Source: Bacteroidales bacterium (GTDB lineage: Bacteria > Bacteroidota > Bacteroidia > Bacteroidales > UBA12077). From it: a DNA stretch of 64,000 nt. Under the pieces are notes generated by a model that saw only the letters and a list, made by a program, of their open reading frames with translations, did not search any database and was not told the DNA's origin. The DNA is taken from contig JANQHE010000055.1 in the NCBI GenBank assembly GCA_028282785.1, positions 1 through 64,000 of the forward strand, in the 5' to 3' direction. This document shows, piece after piece, positions 47,428-56,245 of this stretch. A program made the translations under genes and the position numbers. Numbering within the stretch: position 1 is the stretch's first letter; each line of letters starts with the position of its first letter.

Positions 47428-47457
47428 TTACTGATTATTTTTCTTAATTGACTGATT
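47428..47457. promoter_or_regulatory. Putative LytTR operator B (9-12-9 direct repeat)
   Basis: TTACTGATT (47428-47436) and TGACTGATT (47449-47457) repeat with 12 nt between them, the same 21-bp period and the same core ACTGA as operator A. It lies between the response regulator and the subtilase gene. A near -7 box TACAATTG is at 47553-47560. Confidence 0.55.
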
Positions 47458-47603
47458 TCTTTTCATAACAAGATGTAAATTAATTTACTTAGCATTAAAA
47501 TGTTAACTTACGAAAAGATTCTTCAGAAAATTTCTAAAAGGATTTTATTATATACAATTGAATACGAAATCTTAAGATAATATCCTTTGAAACAAAATTC
47601 ATT

Positions 47604-49202
47604 ATGAAAAAAATAAATCTCGTTTTAATAATCACTTGTTTTCTCAATATTCACATATTTTGTCAACCGAATAAAAGTAAAGATTTACCAATAAACTGGC
47701 ATCACCTAAGTTATGATTTAAATTCGATTCCTGGAATTAGTACAAACAGGCTATATAATGAATTATTAAAGGAGAAAACTTCAACAAAGATAATAGTTGC
47801 TGTTTTAGATGCCGGAGTTGACATTATGCATGAAGATTTAAAAGAAAATATTTGGGTAAACAAAGATGAAATTCCAAATAACGGAATTGATGATGATAAA
47901 AATGGATATATTGATGATGTACATGGCTGGAATTTTCTGGGAAATAAGAATGGTGAAAATCTACATTATGATACATGGGAAATCACTCGTAAATATCAAA
48001 AGCTTCGTGATAAGTATTCCATAATAGATACTACGGATTTAACCGAATTACAAAAAAAAGATTTTTATGATTTTAAAAGGCTCGAAGCAGATATATTTAA
48101 TCAAAGATCAGAAGCAAAAAAAATGTTTGATCGCTTAACTGCTTTTCGAGAAGAACTTTATAAAAACATTGAAATCGTTAAACCATATTCTAAAAATAAA
48201 GAACTAACCATTGAACTCTTAAAATCGATTGATACAAAAAACGATACTACCGCTGAAAAAGCTAAAGTTAGATTAATAAAAAGCTATGAGGTAGACTATA
48301 CTAAACAATTTACTGACCTTATATATAACAGCTATAAAAATAAGTATAAATACAAGTTAAATCCTGATTTTGATAATAGATATATAATTGGAGATAATAC
48401 CGAAGATCTAAACGAAAGATATTATGGGAATCCTGATGTAGCTGGGCCGGATCCTTTTCACGGGACATCAGTTGCAGGTATTATCGGGGCTATCCGGGGT
48501 AATAAGATGGGAATTGATGGAATTGCCAATGACGTGTTGATTATGCCTGTAAGAGTTATTCCTTCGGGAGATGAACGCGATAAAGATGTGGCTAACGCAA
48601 TTTATTATGCCGTTGATAATGGTGCAAAAATTTTAAATATGAGTTTTGGAAAACCAATTAGCCCATTTAAAGAGCATGTTGAAAAAGCTATAAGATATGC
48701 GGAGGAGAAGTGTGTGTTGTTAATTACAGGGTCCGGGAACGACGGAGAAAATATTGATTCATTTCCAAGATATCCTAATAAATATTATTCAGATGGAACA
48801 GAATGTAAAACCTGGATCAATGTTGGAGCAACATCCTGGAAGTTAGATTCCGAATTTGTTTGTTCCTTTTCAAACTATGGAAAAAATAATACAGACTTAA
48901 TGGCTCCCGGAAATAATATTACGACTCTATATCCTGAAAATAAAATAATATTGTCCGAGGGGACAAGTATTTCAGCTCCAATGGTTTCCGGAGTAGCAGC
49001 ACTTGTTTGGTCGTACTTTCCCGGGCTTACTGCCCAACAAATCAAAAAAATCTTATTAGAATCTATTGATTATTATGGTGATTTGGGAGTAAATCAACCA
49101 TCTGCAGAAAACAAAAATATACTGTTTAAGAATTTATCAAAAACCGGCGGAGTTATTAACGCTTACAAAGCATTTTTACTAGCTATGGAAGAATCAAAAT
49201 AA
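47604..49202 (+). CDS. Secreted S8-family (subtilisin-like) serine peptidase
   Basis: This 532-aa protease has a signal peptide (about 1-21) and the S8 triad: D69 in AVLDAGVD, H286 in FHGTSVAG and S455 in GTSISAPM, with the oxyanion asparagine N379 in GSGND. Between D69 and H286 there is an insertion, about 110-265, rich in charged residues, as in a Bacteroidota subgroup. It lacks an obvious propeptide and C-terminal sorting domain. It would be exported to the periplasm or surface. It follows operator B, so the LytTR protein probably controls it. It could mature the small peptide encoded downstream, but that is inference. Confidence 0.9.
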   Translation: MKKINLVLIITCFLNIHIFCQPNKSKDLPINWHHLSYDLNSIPGISTNRLYNELLKEKTSTKIIVAVLDAGVDIMHEDLKENIWVNKDEIPNNGIDDDKNGYIDDVHGWNFLGNKNGENLHYDTWEITRKYQKLRDKYSIIDTTDLTELQKKDFYDFKRLEADIFNQRSEAKKMFDRLTAFREELYKNIEIVKPYSKNKELTIELLKSIDTKNDTTAEKAKVRLIKSYEVDYTKQFTDLIYNSYKNKYKYKLNPDFDNRYIIGDNTEDLNERYYGNPDVAGPDPFHGTSVAGIIGAIRGNKMGIDGIANDVLIMPVRVIPSGDERDKDVANAIYYAVDNGAKILNMSFGKPISPFKEHVEKAIRYAEEKCVLLITGSGNDGENIDSFPRYPNKYYSDGTECKTWINVGATSWKLDSEFVCSFSNYGKNNTDLMAPGNNITTLYPENKIILSEGTSISAPMVSGVAALVWSYFPGLTAQQIKKILLESIDYYGDLGVNQPSAENKNILFKNLSKTGGVINAYKAFLLAMEESK

Positions 49203-49316
49203 TTAATTTAAGGTTTAAATTTAGGTAATTGTTAAATATTTGCAGATACTATAAACATCATATTATTAAAAAATTACTTTTCAATAAGTACCTATTTTAT
49301 AGAATATTTAATAAAA

Positions 49317-51743
49317 ATGATATCATTTTTTCTAAAAACAACCTTTAGAAACTTAATTAAAAATAAAGTATTTAGTTTAATAAATATTATTGGATTAACT
49401 ATTGGTATAACAAGTTTTATTTTATTATCTATTTACGTAAAACATGAGTTAAGTTATGATAAATTCTTTAAAAATTCAGAACGATTATATAGAGTTGGAT
49501 TGAAATACAATATTGATGGGGTTCAATACTATTCTGCTTTAAATCCTGTTCCTCTGGCACAAGGCTTAAAAGAGGATTTTCCTGAAATCGAAAACGTAAC
49601 TAGATTATATAATAGGTATTTTTCCGGTGGATACACTTTTGTAACATATGAAGATCGACAATACAAAGAAGAAAAACTATATTGGGCCGATTCAACAGTA
49701 TTTGAAGTGTTAGGAATCAATTTACTTCAAGGAAATCCTAAAATTGCATTGAAAAATACCAATTCTGTTGTTATTACACCAAAGGTTGCTGAAAAGTATT
49801 TTGGAAATGAAAATCCATTGGGTAAAATCTTAAAATTTGATGATGCGAAAGTTTACCATGTAACTGGAATCGCAGAGCCATTTCCGGAAAATTCGCATTT
49901 ACATTTTGACCTTTTAGCATCCATTCATACCAACCAAAAGTTAGTAAAACATCCCGATTGGATCGATGTAAAAAACTATGTTTATATACTACTAAAAAAG
50001 GGAGCTACAATAAATCAAATAACAAATAAAATTGAGAAGTTCCAAAAAAAGTATTTAGAGCCAGAAGTAAAATACATTACTAAATTAAGTTACAATGAAT
50101 TTAAAGAAAAAGGCAATGAATTTAACTTCTTATTTGAGCCGATTACAGATATTCATTTAAAAACAATTTTTGAGGGAAATACTGAACAACAATCAGATAT
50201 TAGAAAAGTAAGAATATTTACAATTATTGGTTTTATTATTTTGTTAATTGCTTGCATTAATTTTATTAACCTAACCACTGCCTTTTCAGTTCAAAGAGCC
50301 AAAGAAGTCGGGGTAAAAAAAATACTAGGTGCCTCGAAACGATTGATTATAAACCAATTTTTAATAGAGACTCTATTTGTAACATGTATTTCGTTAATAA
50401 TAAGCCTAATAGCTGTTAAGTTTTGCCTTCCTTTTTTTAACAATCTATTAAATCTAAAGTTGCAGTTTTCTCTTTTCAGTAATTGGTATAACATTCCAGT
50501 TGTGGTATCTATGTTAATTGTTATAAGTTTTCTGGCTGGAGGTTATCCATCTTTGATCTTGTCATCGTTCCGCTCCGTAGATGTTATAAAAGGTAAGTTT
50601 ACGGCAGGTAAAAGTGGTAAATACACAAGATCTGTTTTAGTTATAGTTCAAAATTCGGTTTCTGTTTTACTAATTATATCAACCTTAATAATCTTTTTAC
50701 AACTTAATTATTTGCACAAAAAACCATTAGGTTTTGATACTGAAAACTTACTCATTATTCAACGTCCCCATAAACTTAAAAATAACACACAAGCATTTAA
50801 GGAAATCATAGATAAAAATCCTAACATAATAAATTCAACATTTTCATATGGAGCACCGCAAATGGTTGTTGAAGCAATGGTATACTATTCAAAAGAGAAA
50901 AATATTGAAGAAAGTTATACCGTCTCTCGTTTTCCTTCTGACTTTGATTTTATTGATACTTATAACCTAAGACTTATAAAAGGAAGGAAATTAGATAAAT
51001 CATTTTCGATGGATTCCGTTGCTGTTGTTTTAAATGAAACAGCAGTCCGTGTAATGGGATTAACAAATCCATTAGAAAAAGAAATTTATTATTCATACGA
51101 AAAGGAATTACCTTTAAAAATTGTCGGGATTGTTGAAGATTTTCATACAGGCCCCCTTCAAAATCCCATAAAACCAACAATAATTAATATTAATAGAGAC
51201 CGTCCACCAATGTACTATATTGTTAAATATCGTGAAAACAAAACAAAGGAGGTAATTGAATTTATTCAAAATAAATGGAAAGGATTTTTACCAGGAGATG
51301 TTTTAGATTATAAAATACTGGAAGATCACATTAAAACCCATTATAAAAATGAAGATCAATCCGGAAAGGTTCTTTTGATATTTGCGGTACTCTCCGTGTT
51401 TATTGCCAGTCTTGGATTATTTGGAATGGCTTCTTACACAACTAACTCACGTGTAAAAGAAGTTGGCATAAGAAAAGTATTAGGTGCTACACAGGCTAAA
51501 ATATTAAATATAATGCTAAAGGATCTATTAAAACACGTCATAATATCAAATGCTATTGCATGGCCAATAGCCTTTTATATAATGTTAAGTTGGCTAGAAA
51601 ATTACTCATATAAAATCAATATTGAAATTAAGAGTTTTATATTAAGTGGCCTTATTTCACTAATTATAGCTTTTTTAACAGTTAGTTATAAAGTATTGAA
51701 AATTTCCATGATAAATCCTACACAGTGTTTGCATTATGAATAG
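49317..51743 (+). CDS. FtsX/MacB-type ABC transporter permease, copy 3
   Basis: This 808-aa protein is the third paralogue: N-terminal helix (about 19-39), periplasmic MacB-like domain, first FtsX unit with RAKEVGVKKILGASK, second unit with VKEVGIRKVLGAT, and an end QCLHYE that differs from the usual DSIRYE. It lies 114 nt after the subtilase gene and 75 nt before the small peptide gene. No ATPase is adjacent. Copies 1 and 2 look closer to each other in their ends than to this one. Confidence 0.88.
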   Translation: MISFFLKTTFRNLIKNKVFSLINIIGLTIGITSFILLSIYVKHELSYDKFFKNSERLYRVGLKYNIDGVQYYSALNPVPLAQGLKEDFPEIENVTRLYNRYFSGGYTFVTYEDRQYKEEKLYWADSTVFEVLGINLLQGNPKIALKNTNSVVITPKVAEKYFGNENPLGKILKFDDAKVYHVTGIAEPFPENSHLHFDLLASIHTNQKLVKHPDWIDVKNYVYILLKKGATINQITNKIEKFQKKYLEPEVKYITKLSYNEFKEKGNEFNFLFEPITDIHLKTIFEGNTEQQSDIRKVRIFTIIGFIILLIACINFINLTTAFSVQRAKEVGVKKILGASKRLIINQFLIETLFVTCISLIISLIAVKFCLPFFNNLLNLKLQFSLFSNWYNIPVVVSMLIVISFLAGGYPSLILSSFRSVDVIKGKFTAGKSGKYTRSVLVIVQNSVSVLLIISTLIIFLQLNYLHKKPLGFDTENLLIIQRPHKLKNNTQAFKEIIDKNPNIINSTFSYGAPQMVVEAMVYYSKEKNIEESYTVSRFPSDFDFIDTYNLRLIKGRKLDKSFSMDSVAVVLNETAVRVMGLTNPLEKEIYYSYEKELPLKIVGIVEDFHTGPLQNPIKPTIININRDRPPMYYIVKYRENKTKEVIEFIQNKWKGFLPGDVLDYKILEDHIKTHYKNEDQSGKVLLIFAVLSVFIASLGLFGMASYTTNSRVKEVGIRKVLGATQAKILNIMLKDLLKHVIISNAIAWPIAFYIMLSWLENYSYKINIEIKSFILSGLISLIIAFLTVSYKVLKISMINPTQCLHYE

Positions 51744-51817
51744 CCGAATGATGTAGTTACGAATTAACTCAAGTTAATTGTATAAATCTGATTATTAACA
51801 ATTAAAATTAAACTATT

Positions 51818-51919
51818 ATGTTAGAAAAATTAAAAAAATTTGAACTTACCAATACTCAAAAGAAGAGTATTAAAGGAGGTATGAACAAAACTGAATTAGT
51901 GAAAGCGGTAGGTGGTTAA
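51818..51919 (+). CDS. Small double-glycine leader peptide (33 aa)
   Basis: This 33-aa peptide begins MLEKLKKFELT and reaches a KGG at residues 19-21, the layout of Bacteroidota double-glycine leader peptides ('natural product precursor, GG' type: a short start with charged K/E and hydrophobic L/F residues, ending in GG). The residue part is MNKTELVKAVGG (22-33), 12 residues with no cysteine and a single threonine, so a modified lanthipeptide is unlikely; an unmodified signal or bacteriocin-like peptide is more plausible. A strong terminator starts 40 nt after the stop. No C39 exporter or modification gene is in the window. Confidence 0.7.
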   Translation: MLEKLKKFELTNTQKKSIKGGMNKTELVKAVGG

Positions 51920-51958
51920 AAGAAAGGAACCATAAAACATTCTTTAAGCAAACAATTG

Positions 51959-51987
51959 AGGCTTCGATTTTTCGGGGCCTTTTTATT
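51959..51987 (+). terminator. Terminator of the small peptide gene
   Basis: The stem GGCTTCGA / TCGGGGCC (8 bp with two G-U pairs in RNA) has a TTTT loop and is followed by a T run. It directly follows the peptide gene and supports that this gene is transcribed. Confidence 0.75.
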
Positions 51988-52077
51988 TCATAAAGTACCT
52001 TGAATAATTTATGAAATAGTAATAAAAAATATAAACTATACTTTTGAATTAAAAGGTAAATTATAAGAATATTGTTT

Positions 52078-52085
52078 TAATTTTG
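52078..52085 (+). promoter_or_regulatory. Candidate -7 box of the acyltransferase gene
   Basis: TAATTTTG matches TAnnTTTG exactly and is 21 nt before the start codon at 52107. The -33 element is not clear. Confidence 0.4.
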
Positions 52086-52106
52086 ACCTGTTAATTGGAA
52101 CATATT

Positions 52107-52946
52107 ATGGAGAAAATAAATGTTAGAGAGGTATTTAAGCAAAAAAACCCTAAAATAGCAAAGCTCATCCCTGGATTTATTTATAAGTATATTGAGAAAA
52201 TCATTCACCAAAAAGAGGTTAACGAGGTTAGAGAAAAAATCAACCATTTACATGGGCTTGATTATGCAAAAGGGATTATCGACTATTTTGACTTAAATAT
52301 TCAGGTAAAAGGAGAAGAGCTTATTCCTACTGATGGAAGAAATATCTTTGTTGCCAATCATCCATTAGGTGGGTTTGACGGAATTGTTTTTGCCCATGTG
52401 GTAGGACAAAAAAACCCCAATATTCAGTTTTTAGTAAATGATATTTTAATGAACCTTAAGAACTTTGAATCAATTTTTATTCCGGTAAATAAACATGGCA
52501 GGCAATCGATACAATATGTGCGGAAAATTGAGGAGACCTATAAATCCGATCAGCAAGTATTGAATTTTCCGGCAGGATTATGTTCAAGAAAGGTAAAAGG
52601 GAAAATTGTTGATCTGGAATGGAGAAAAAGCTTTATAAGTAAAGCTGTCGAACACAAAAGAGATATAGTCCCGGCTCACATTTCAGGAAGAAATTCAAAT
52701 TTCTTTTATAACCTGTCAAACTTCAGGACGAAACTAGGAATCAAAACTAATTTTGAAATGTTCTATCTTGTAGATGAAGCATTTAAGCAAAAAAATAAAA
52801 ATATCACGGTCACTTTTGGGAAGCCAATTCCATTTACAACATTCGACAAGTCTTTAAACGCAAAAGATTGGGCAAAAAAAGTTCGGAATTACATTTATAC
52901 ACTTCCGGAAGACAACACCAGGCTTTTTAACCGGATTAATTCATAA
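52107..52946 (+). CDS. Lysophospholipid/1-acylglycerol acyltransferase-like protein (GlsA-like)
   Basis: This 279-aa protein has the acyltransferase motif ANHPLGGFDG (N84, H85, D91), in which H and D are separated by five residues, and a later LNFPAG-like segment near 149-155. Such O-acyltransferases act at the inner membrane. The next gene encodes a GNAT-type N-acyltransferase, and the pair resembles the glycine-lipid synthesis genes glsA and glsB of Bacteroides. Here they are separated by 204 nt and are in the order O- then N-acyltransferase. The ATG at 52107 is preferred to the TTG at 52095. Confidence 0.75.
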   Translation: MEKINVREVFKQKNPKIAKLIPGFIYKYIEKIIHQKEVNEVREKINHLHGLDYAKGIIDYFDLNIQVKGEELIPTDGRNIFVANHPLGGFDGIVFAHVVGQKNPNIQFLVNDILMNLKNFESIFIPVNKHGRQSIQYVRKIEETYKSDQQVLNFPAGLCSRKVKGKIVDLEWRKSFISKAVEHKRDIVPAHISGRNSNFFYNLSNFRTKLGIKTNFEMFYLVDEAFKQKNKNITVTFGKPIPFTTFDKSLNAKDWAKKVRNYIYTLPEDNTRLFNRINS

Positions 52947-53150
52947 TTTTCTAACCTCATTCACTACAGGAAGGAGTAATTAGTTTTATAACGAAGAAAT
53001 AATAAATGGTTTGTTAATATTATATTTTTAATTATTTCTTGTTATGATTAACTGGTACTATTCATAAATATTGGAAGATAATAATATTTATGAATTCATC
53101 AGGTTAAATAAAAGTTGTAAATTTACATTCCTAAACTACTAAAAACTACA

Positions 53151-54101
53151 ATGAAAGAAGTAATAGAAGCTGTTGACAAGTATCTATTGGAGAAAGAATT
53201 GGTTCCCGAAAGATTTTTAAGAAAAACCAATAATGGTGGTAATGAACTTTATATTATTAACCACCATAATTCACCAAACTTGATGCGGGAAGTAGGTCGA
53301 TTGAGGGAATTAACATTTAGAAATGCCGGTGGAGGAACCGGAAAAGATATTGATATAGATAAATTTGATACTCAGGAAGAACCATATGAACAATTAATTA
53401 CCTGGGATCCGGAAGAAAAAGAAATATCCGGGGGATACAGATTTCATGTTTGCAGCCGTGAAAGTAATGCTGATAATTTGGCAACTTCAAAGCTTTTTTC
53501 ATTTTCAGATGAATTTAACAAAGAGTACCTTCCTTACATGATTGAACTCGGCAGGTCATTTGTTCAGCCAAAATACCAATCAGCTGCAGCTGGAAGAAAA
53601 GCGCTTTATGCATTGGATAATCTTTGGGACGGATTAGGTGCTTTGGTTGTTGAAAATCCACAGATACATCACTTTTTTGGAAAAGTTACTATGTATCCTC
53701 ATTTTAACCAGGAGGCAAGAAATATGATCTTGTTTTTCTTAAAAACCGAGTTTCCTGATGAGAAAAATATGGTTACACCCAGAAAACCATTGGAATTAGG
53801 AATGAATTACAGCAAAATGGATTCTTTGTTTACCGGTAAAGATTATACAGAAAATTATAAAATTCTTCAAAAAGGAGTTCGGGAATTTGGATTAAATATC
53901 CCTCCTTTAATTAATGCTTACATGAATCTTTCTCCGACCATGAAATTCTTTGGCACTGCTATTAATGAAGCTTTTGGAGGTGTTGAAGAATCGGGAATTA
54001 TGATTACCATAAATGATATATTCCCTACAAAAAAGCAGAGACATATTGAAACGTATATTCGAAATAAATTATTACGAACTTTTAAACGTAGAAAACATTA
54101 A
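53151..54101 (+). CDS. GNAT-fold N-acyltransferase (GlsB-like)
   Basis: This 316-aa protein resembles the OlsB/GlsB-type acyltransferases (the old 'hemolysin' annotation). The segments LRELTFRNAGGGTGKDID (about 48-65), GGYRFHVC (95-102) and ELGRSFVQPKYQ (about 132-143) belong to that family. GlsB joins a 3-hydroxy fatty acid to the amino group of glycine, the first step of glycine-lipid synthesis. It follows the O-acyltransferase gene, and the shared theme supports the assignment. Confidence 0.8.
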   Translation: MKEVIEAVDKYLLEKELVPERFLRKTNNGGNELYIINHHNSPNLMREVGRLRELTFRNAGGGTGKDIDIDKFDTQEEPYEQLITWDPEEKEISGGYRFHVCSRESNADNLATSKLFSFSDEFNKEYLPYMIELGRSFVQPKYQSAAAGRKALYALDNLWDGLGALVVENPQIHHFFGKVTMYPHFNQEARNMILFFLKTEFPDEKNMVTPRKPLELGMNYSKMDSLFTGKDYTENYKILQKGVREFGLNIPPLINAYMNLSPTMKFFGTAINEAFGGVEESGIMITINDIFPTKKQRHIETYIRNKLLRTFKRRKH

Positions 54102-54105
54102 AAAG

Positions 54106-54138
54106 AAAGCCTTCGAGAATTCGAAAGCTTTTATATTT
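54106..54138. terminator. Bidirectional terminator between glsB-like and purF-like genes
   Basis: The stem AAAGC-C-TTCGA / TCGAA-A-GCTTT has one mismatch and a short loop, with T-rich tracts on the plus (TTTTATATTT) and minus (TTTCTTTTTAAT) strands. It lies between convergent genes. Confidence 0.65.
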
Positions 54139-54152
54139 TAGAAAGTTAATAA

Positions 54153-56054
54153 TTAATAAGCTCTCTGATTTTTCCCTTCAATAAAATTGATAAAAGATTT
54201 ATTAACCACTTTATTTCCTCCCGGAGTTGGATATTTTCCTGTAAAATACCAGTCGCCGGTATCATTTGGGCAAGCAGCGTGTAGATTTTCAATTGTTTGA
54301 AACACAATTTCAACATCTGCATTTACCTCTTTTGACTGTAACAATTCAGAAATTTTCGCCGATATTTCTTCAGGAGTAAAAGGCTTAAAAATTTCTTTCA
54401 CATAGTTTACGATCTCTTCTTTTGGTAGATTTTCTTGTGCCTTTGACTTTTTGTAAACTTCATTTATAATCGACTCTCGTCCTGTTTCGTTTAGCAAATC
54501 GATAGCGGCTCTAAAAGCAACAAAATCTCCTAATTTGGCCATATCAATTCCATAACAATCAGGATATCTGATCTGTGGAGATGAAGAAACCACTATAATT
54601 TTCTTCGGTTTTAGGCGATCCAGTATTTTTAGAATACTTTCCCGAAGAGTTGTACCACGAACTATTGAGTCATCAATTACCACTAAATTATCAATTCCCT
54701 CACGAACAGTTCCATAAGTAATATCGTAAACATGGCCAACTAGGTCTTTTCTTCCTTTATCCTGAGCAATAAATGTTCTAAGCTTTATATCCTTGATAGC
54801 TATTTTTTCAACCCTGATCTTCCTAGCCATGATTTGATCGATAGCCTTATTATCCAATTTATCTCCTAACGCTAACATCTCCTTTTTCTGTTCTTCCAGC
54901 AAATAAGTTTTTAACTCATCAACCATTCCATAGAATGCAGTTTCTGATGTATTCGGAATAAATGAAAAAACTGTATTTTCTATATCATGGTCAATGGCTT
55001 CCATGATTTGCGGAACAAGTAATCTTCCCAGCTGCTTTCTCTCCTGGTAAATATCTTTGTCGCTACCCCGGGAAAAATATATTCTTTCAAAAGAACAGGA
55101 TGTTCTTTTCTGAGGTATTCTTATCTCCTCCGAGGTAATTTTTCCATCTTTTTTAATAATTAATGCCTCGCCTGGTTTTATTTCGTTTACCGAATCAGCA
55201 TCTACGTTCATTACTGTTTGAATAACCGGTCGTTCTGATGCAACCACAACAATTTCATCATCTTTATAATAAAAGGCTGGGCGAATACCATTTGGATCAC
55301 GAGTTACAAATGTATCTCCATGGCCAATAACACCTGCAATAGCATAACCTCCGTCCCAATCTTTACTTGCTTCTCGCAATATTTTCTTAACATCCAAATC
55401 TTTTGCTATTAAAGATGAAATCTCTTTATTTTTAAAACCGTCGTTTTTATACTGACGGAAAAGCATTTGATTTTCTTCATCTAAAAAGTGTCCCACCTTT
55501 TCCAGAACAGTTACCGTATCTGAATATTCCTTCGGATGCTGACCCAGTTCTATCAAAACTTTAAAAAGCTCATCCACATTGGTCATATTGAAATTCCCCG
55601 CTAACATAAGCGTTCTTGATTTCCAATTATTCTCACGCATTAATGGTTGAACTAACTCAACATCGTCTCCACCAAAAGTTCCGTAACGTAAATGACCCAA
55701 ATAAACTTCCGAAGCCGATGGCAAGTTCTCTTTTGCCCATAATGGGTCGTTCAATAAATCCGGACTTTTGTCCTGCACTTTTTCATGATGCCCGTTTACC
55801 TCTGCAAACACCTCTTTAATAGGAGCCTGTCCATTCGATCTGAATCGATGTATGTATTTTTTTCCGGGATCAAGATCAAACTTAAGTGTTGCCAAACCGG
55901 CACCATCCTGTCCCCGGTTATGCTGCTTTTCCATCAATAAATATAGCTTCTGCAACCCATACATCCACGATCCATATTTGGATTGGTAATATTCTAATGG
56001 TTTTAACAACCGGATTAAGGCAATTCCACACTCATGTTTTATTTGATCACTCAT
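54153..56054 (-). CDS. Amidophosphoribosyltransferase-like protein (long form)
   Basis: This 633-aa protein has an N-terminal class II glutaminase domain with Cys9 in HECGI as the likely nucleophile, NRGQDGAGLA nearby, and a phosphoribosyltransferase domain with VIDDSIVRGTT (near 467). Canonical PurF is about 470 aa; the extra length lies mainly in extended segments within the glutaminase half and a C-terminal tail. Bacteroidota commonly carry such a long paralogue beside a normal PurF. The ATG at 56054 gives the expected start. Function in purine synthesis is likely but not certain. Confidence 0.8.
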   Translation of the reverse strand: MSDQIKHECGIALIRLLKPLEYYQSKYGSWMYGLQKLYLLMEKQHNRGQDGAGLATLKFDLDPGKKYIHRFRSNGQAPIKEVFAEVNGHHEKVQDKSPDLLNDPLWAKENLPSASEVYLGHLRYGTFGGDDVELVQPLMRENNWKSRTLMLAGNFNMTNVDELFKVLIELGQHPKEYSDTVTVLEKVGHFLDEENQMLFRQYKNDGFKNKEISSLIAKDLDVKKILREASKDWDGGYAIAGVIGHGDTFVTRDPNGIRPAFYYKDDEIVVVASERPVIQTVMNVDADSVNEIKPGEALIIKKDGKITSEEIRIPQKRTSCSFERIYFSRGSDKDIYQERKQLGRLLVPQIMEAIDHDIENTVFSFIPNTSETAFYGMVDELKTYLLEEQKKEMLALGDKLDNKAIDQIMARKIRVEKIAIKDIKLRTFIAQDKGRKDLVGHVYDITYGTVREGIDNLVVIDDSIVRGTTLRESILKILDRLKPKKIIVVSSSPQIRYPDCYGIDMAKLGDFVAFRAAIDLLNETGRESIINEVYKKSKAQENLPKEEIVNYVKEIFKPFTPEEISAKISELLQSKEVNADVEIVFQTIENLHAACPNDTGDWYFTGKYPTPGGNKVVNKSFINFIEGKNQRAY

Positions 56055-56245
56055 TATAATTGAATTTGCTAGGTATATTAAACACAAAAAAACAAGCTTT
56101 GTTACGAATCATCAACAAAATTCTTGTTTTTAGTATATTATAAATATAAATTATTTGTCTTAATAAATCTTCGTTCTGTATGTCAATGTGCTTATCTATT
56201 TTAACTACTTCTCTTTTATATGATAAACCTGACATAATTTAAAAT

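Larger units (their letters stand above)
51744..52106. other. Gap containing the double-glycine peptide gene
   Basis: This 363-nt interval between the permease and acyltransferase genes holds a 33-codon gene, its terminator and, near 52078, a -7 box for the next gene. The remainder is AT-rich with no further feature that I can support. Confidence 0.7.

Noticed and set aside
49203-49316. A LytTR-like repeat before permease copy 3
   Set aside because: I looked for the ACTGA core at a 21-bp period and found none; this gene may be read from the subtilase promoter.
51757-51794. A third LytTR-like repeat before the small peptide gene
   Set aside because: The nearest words have a 20-bp period and weak similarity, so I do not claim a site.
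56047-56235. 62-codon minus-strand frame between the SPOR gene and the purF-like gene
   Set aside because: It overlaps the start of the purF-like gene, has no recognisable motif and no clear ribosome binding site; I take it as chance.
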